A stretch of 64,000 bases of DNA from Climacium dendroides (lineage: Eukaryota; Streptophyta; Bryopsida; Hypnales; Climaciaceae), in contig OX467083.1 in the NCBI GenBank assembly GCA_950106755.1, positions 17,293,029 to 17,357,028 of the forward strand, read 5' to 3'. The notes under the pieces were generated by a model, which made no database searches, had not been told where the DNA came from, and was given only the letters and a program-made list of their open reading frames with translations. Positions 58,798 to 64,000 of the stretch are shown one piece after another; the first letter of the stretch is position 1; every line of letters starts with the position of its first letter. The position numbers were made by a program, and so were the translations under genes.

Positions 58798-59450
58798 AAT
58801 TGGGCAAACCTTCCAACAAATTTGGAACTTTATGCAAAAGTGTGTAATAGTTTGTTAGCTAGTAAATTTTTTGAAGGAAACATGTGAAAAAACATTATTA
58901 ACATTAGATTTGAACTTTTTTCTAATTGTTTTTTGTTTCACAAGAAGGCAAAGCTACTTCTAAAAAACATTTTTTCCCCTACTCACATAGAATTGAAAAT
59001 ATTATGGATGTCGGCAATGGTAATTCTTGCCCTAAAAAATTTAGAAATTCAATTTCAATTCCAACTTTGCATCAGAGTTTGCTCATAGTTATTCTAAACT
59101 TCATTTCCGTTCAATGATAAAAGGTCACATTTAGACCTTTCAACCACCTCTTTGACTTTGTGTATTTTACAATGCATCATCAACTAATACATAGGTATCA
59201 CTAGTCAAGGTAAATAAATATGACTTGTTTTTTAAATGTACCTCCACAAATTCCTACTTGCAATGTACAACCTATGTTCATGAGAATCTAGAGTCAAATT
59301 TGGGGTGCACATATCTTGAGCTAAACTTTGAAATTTTTTTGTGCTTTGAGTGATATTTACCTTTAGTCACATAAGAAAAACAATAAGTGTCAAAACAAAA
59401 GTAGGATTGTTGAAATCAAAGAATTCACAAGCAATTGGAATTGGTGTAAA
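58798..59450. other. Gene-free stretch
   Basis: No gene recognised. A 63-codon open frame at 58926-59117 lacks any family resemblance. Confidence 0.4.
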
Positions 59451-59914
59451 TAAGGTAAACCAGCCCATTGTGGTCAGAATGAGGAGTTTGACATCATTTT
59501 GTTGCTGAAATTTTCAACTTTTTCCCATATTAGTACAAGGGTGAGAAATAGCAAGTGCAATTTAAATTATATTATTTAAACAAAGTATGAATTTGCTAGG
59601 AATTTTTGAAGTGTTCAGTGCAACAAAAAAGTCTATAGACTACCTTATAACCAACAAAATCTGAATTTGTAATGCTCATCTTACAACCTAATGCAATCAC
59701 AATAGTTTCTATCAAGGAAGGTCTAAAAAGTCAATTTTTACAATGAATTTCACACTGAAAAGCTAGAAGTTCTTAATGAGGTCATTGTTCTCTCCATTAC
59801 TATCATATAAGACATGTATTGTGGCCCACATCTCACATATTGAAAAAAACCACAATGGGTCATTTCCTAGGTGACCGCAATGGGTCATTTGCCCACAATG
59901 GTTGCTTTACCTTA
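59451..59914. mobile_element. 464-bp TIR element R2, complete copy
   Basis: The left end reads TAAGGTAAACCAGCCCATTG and the right end is the imperfect complement (complement TAAGGTAAAGCAACCATTGT). The flanking TA on each side could be a 2-bp target duplication, as in Tc1/mariner elements. Subterminal CCATTGCGGTC-like words are repeated at the right end. The interior matches 21677-22081. Non-coding, so a MITE. The superfamily is uncertain. Confidence 0.6.
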
Positions 59915-62900
59915 TTTTTTTTGCAATGCAATTTCTTTTGATTTTATAAAAAGAAAAAGAAAAGGAATTGATAATTGTAAAACTTTGAATTGTTAAATGG
60001 TGCAATATTGGAGTTCTTTAAATATATAGAATAAGTTGTTTGATTAAGAACCTTAGGTAGATAGAGAAGTTGAATTTCATGCCTAAGATTTGTTGTGTAA
60101 GTTCTATTTAACAACTCAATTGAGTGGGTGTGTCCCCTTCATTAAATATAAAACATTTTTAATATCATTCAATGTCATTCCATATATTGGATTTCAGTAG
60201 GACAATTTCTTGGATGAGTTAAACTTATGTACTGTCTATTTTATCAATACAAACCTCTCAATCATGTACTTAGCAATCATTAATAAAGAAGGTTAATGCA
60301 AAAGATACTACTTCAAATATTTTCACCATTGTGTAGAAATTTTGTAATTTCAATTTAAACATTACAATTGGACTATGAAAAGATCACATTGGGTATAAAA
60401 GTCAAATTTTCATTGCTATGTACAAATTTGTTTATGCAATTTCAAATAGGGTCTATAGATTTGTATAATTGATAGCTAAGATCTTTGTTTCTATTCAAAG
60501 ATTAGTGGCTATAGGTATTTTGCCAAGCTATGCTTATACTATTTTCAAATAATTATAAATAAAAGTGTGAATTGATGAGTAATAACAAAGATGAATATGG
60601 AAGACCGGAATAGGTCCCTAATTGGTACAGTGCAATATGTTTCATATGATGAATAGCTAGTTGTCAATTTGGATTAGCCATAATTTTAAACAATAAGTAC
60701 TTGCCTTTTTTGGTGTACAAAATGAAACTAGTGAAAAGTCAAGAATGGTTAAAATCCACAATTCAAGGGACTTCACCAAAATTGTCATAGTATGGCATCA
60801 ATCTCTTTGTTTACATTGAGAATTGCATGTTTGTAATGGGAGTATGTCATAGTGAATTGCAAAGTGATGAGCCATAGTACACTGCTTGCAATACTCAATC
60901 TAGCCAATCGTCAATGACAAAAAAAACAATGAATGGAAACAAAGGCCTTAGGTCGAAATAATGCATGTTGACTTCTTGAAATACTTTTGGAATACCAATA
61001 GTTATAACAAAAAGCAATGGGGGTTTGGCTTAGTAGTGAAGGTTAAAAGTTCTTGTAGTAGGGATGTGGATTGCATTTGTTATATATTAGAAAATATGAT
61101 TCAAGTATGCTTGATCACAAGGTGGATTTGAATTCATTTACATCCACTTCAAAATATATCAACAGTACTATCAAGAGGTAAGGGTCAAATATAAATCATT
61201 GATATGCCAAGGACCATTACACATTTCTATTTGGAAACATTTTTCAACCTTGAAATGAGCTGTCTCAAGATTTCTCTTGAAATGAGTTAAAATTTGGAAA
61301 AGAAAAATGATTACAATCACAACTTTAGAACCTTATTCATAGAATACTAGCTCAAACTTGTACCACACACCACCACATTCTATTTTGAAGTGTTCTCATG
61401 CATAAGACATAAAACTAAAAAATTTATTTGTTTACAAAAAATAATATAGTATTATCACAAATTTTGTAAGTGCTACTAATTTTCTATAATCAATAATTGG
61501 ATAAATCATTTTATCTTAACACCAACTTAATTAATAAAAGTGTTCTTCTACACAGGACATAAAGATAATAGCTAAAATAAAATAAAAATAATTTTATGCA
61601 CTTTGATTTACGCATAGGAAATAAATATAAAAATAACTTTTGAATTTTTTTTATCTTATGTGTAGATTGCAATCTACAATCATTTGATTTTTGTTTTAAT
61701 TATTTATGAGTGTATCTAACTAATTTGATTTATTCTATTAGAAAGGATGCAAAAATAACATTACATCCCCATTTCTTTTGTAGTAATTAATATATCATAG
61801 TCATACTTTAGTGTGCACTAATTTAAAAGAATGTGGCTTTGGTAAATTTGTTTCACTTTCACTAAGATGATTAGAAATTATTTTTGTAAGTAATCCCTAA
61901 AAGATGGAGCCCATAATGATGTAGTCAAACTCTAAAGCTTCTCACTATGTATCCTCTATTTCTTTTCCATTTATATGTAAACTCTTTTGGTTTTATTTTT
62001 TAAAGATGAAGTCACATATCTAGTATATGTCATAAAATTTTCAGAATTTTTTGTGAAAATACCATATCAGCATGAATTTTTAAAGAATTTAAAAAAAATT
62101 CATATCAAATTCAAACATGCTTAAAATATCTGAAATTTTCATAATAGAAGTGCATTATGTGTAGAACATCATGGTATTATGAAAAGTTTCATTTCACTAC
62201 ATATTTAAAAGTGTATTTATAGATCTCCAACTTCAAACTTCAATGAAATGCATACTTTTACCTTTGAAAGGCCCTTGGGGTCCCTCTATATGATCCATAT
62301 TTAGCTTCAACTCTTCAATTGTAGTTTAATATATGAATTGTGACACATTGTTATTTACATACTATTATGATCATTTAATCACTTTGAATTGAAAAGTATT
62401 TGATCAATGTCTTTTTGATCAAATACCACCAAATTCAAAATATACTATATGGTTGCAAAGGGCTTTTAAGCTCTTCAAAGGTTAAGGAATTTTTCAAGAT
62501 TTTCAAGTGGTCTAAAAACTACACTTCAAGAAGTTTCATTTTGTTGGTTTTAATCAAAAGCAAAAGAATCCATTTTGAATGTCAAAATCAAGTTTTAAAG
62601 GGAAAAAATTCGAAGTATTGAAATACATTTTATTGTATACTATTTTTTTGACAAACTATTTCATATAATTTTTTAAAAACTAAACTTGAAACTAAGTCAA
62701 TGGAATGAATATAACATCAATAAAGTTGCATACAAAAAATTAGATGAAAATAGTCCATTCTTCAATATGTGTGCAAAGCCTATTCGACCATTGAAAGGAC
62801 AATTATTGTTTTTGGTGTCCTAGAGTTAAAGACTTTCTATATATTTAGGTTATAAAGTATCTCAATGATTGAAAGCTCTTATTTACATAGATTAATAAAA

Positions 62901-64000
62901 AAATTCCACATGTTAAAAATTTTCCTATACATATGAGTTAAGAGTATGTCCATGCCTAAAGTCTTTGCAAATTGTTAATATTGTTATTATTCACCTTTGT
63001 GAATATTAAAATAACTATAAAACACACCTTTTTTGTGGTTGGTTAGTTTGTATTTTATAACTTCTGCCCACTAATTTAGGATCTTTGATTTCAAATATGA
63101 ACTCCAAATTTTCAAAAAATAATAGTTTTTTGTATTTTTTCCAAATATTAAATCAATACTACAAAAGATATGCTTGAAAATGGATTAGCAATACCAATCA
63201 ACTTCTTTGAGGGAAATTTCATTGTAGTCTTACCTCATTTTGGCATTGGCTACCTCAACACTAGAAAGATGGATTAAATTGTCAAATCTTTTTCTTAAAT
63301 GTATGCTGAACATAGAGAAAGAGACACTTTTATCCTTTCTTCTCTTCACCTAAACTTTTAAAAATAGTTTCCAATTAGTGGTGTTGAAGCCTCTATAAAC
63401 TTTCTTTATTTAGATTTTAAAGTATGAATTTAGGATTTAGTGTTTGTGAGTATGATAGACTTTTAAATTCAAAGCCTTATGTGCAATATATTTCCACAAA
63501 TGGTGGCCAAAGTCATCCAAATTTCTCAATTAGGGTCAAAAAAAACTTTTTCCTTAGCTTTGAATGAAAATTTTGCTTAATCAATTGTACGATCATACTT
63601 TACAGATTTGTTTACCACATGATCTTATACAAGTGGAGGAGAAGATCGATAGTTCTTAAACTATATGTCACTCCTACAAATCCACGCAATTGAATTCTTA
63701 AATGGAGTTTACACAACAACACTAGGGAATTCAACTTCTGAACCTAGGTAAGGTTTTCAAATCAAGAACCTTATTCTACATACAACTCAAAATTCTAATA
63801 TTGCACCATTGCCAACCTCAGTTTCTTTTTTCTTTTTCCCCATTTTTTATACAAACAAAAGAAAGAATTTAAAAACAAAATACTTATGCCAAATCCAATT
63901 GCTTGTGAAATCTTAGATCCTAGCAATCCAACTTCTATTTTGACACTCCTTTCTGTCATATGAGTAAAGGAAAATATCACTAAAAGGACAAAAAGTTTCC
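59915..64000. other. AT-rich gene-free stretch to the window end
   Basis: About 4.1 kb with no gene, RNA gene or clear element boundary recognised. Open frames at 62400-62621 and, on the minus strand, 63795-63980 are short and without domain resemblance. Confidence 0.5.

Noticed and set aside
21677..59914. R2 copies as LTRs of one huge retrotransposon
   Set aside because: They are 38 kb apart, enclose two normal genes, carry TIRs and differ by about 15%.
1..64000. CRISPR arrays, bacterial operons or phage genes
   Set aside because: No regularly spaced identical repeats with unique spacers, and the two real genes are spliced plant genes.

Overview
The window is plant nuclear DNA. It carries two intact, intron-containing plant genes with GT-AG splice sites, set in a long, very AT-rich, gene-poor background full of decayed transposable elements. 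The two genes are (1) a MYC2-type (subgroup IIIe) bHLH transcription factor on the minus strand at 32506-38459 and (2) a POL5/MYBBP1A (DNA polymerase phi family) nucleolar protein on the plus strand at 51700-57777. Both reconstruct in frame across all exons: 746 aa from 7 exons and 1309 aa from 11 exons. The MYC gene has six introns, whereas angiosperm MYC2/3/4 are known as intronless. The elements include hAT, piggyBac and unusual RING-bearing multicopy sequences. Together this suggests a seedless land plant, perhaps a bryophyte. That placement is inference, because nothing here is species-diagnostic.

Layout. 1-10 kb: a frameshifted coiled-coil ORF at the edge, then AT-rich sequence with a minisatellite, a CACTA-type MITE and a candidate SINE. 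10.2-14.9 kb: an island of higher GC with an LTR-like block, a broken retrotransposon gag ORF and a minus-strand RING-H2 pseudogene carrying several stops and frameshifts, with a TATA box and a GC-rich 73-bp tandem repeat upstream. 15-32 kb: repeats only. These include three copies of a ~0.8-kb dispersed family, a piggyBac transposase fragment beside a palindrome-rich repeat, and a well-preserved 210-bp CACTA MITE with a 3-bp target duplication. 32.5-39 kb: the MYC2-like gene with a G-box upstream. 39.9-44.6 kb: a 4.26-kb element with ~96-bp terminal inverted repeats carrying a decayed hAT transposase. It is inserted inside a ~220-bp piggyBac-type MITE (TTAA-flanked, CCC...GGG ends). 45.2-45.8 kb: a 586-bp TIR element. 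51.5-57.8 kb: the POL5 gene with a telo-box upstream and a 120-bp fold-back in intron 2. 58-64 kb: another copy of the piggyBac-type MITE, a 147-bp tandem duplication, a 464-bp TIR element and repeat-rich sequence.

The two genes need not be functionally linked. MYC2 proteins mediate jasmonate/JAZ-regulated transcription, and POL5/MYBBP1A acts in nucleolar rRNA synthesis and ribosome biogenesis. No gene cluster or new enzymatic system is visible. The most unusual structures are transposon architecture: the long-TIR hAT nested in a piggyBac-type MITE, and the RING-bearing multicopy pseudogene. All alignments were made by eye, so identities and some boundaries are approximate.
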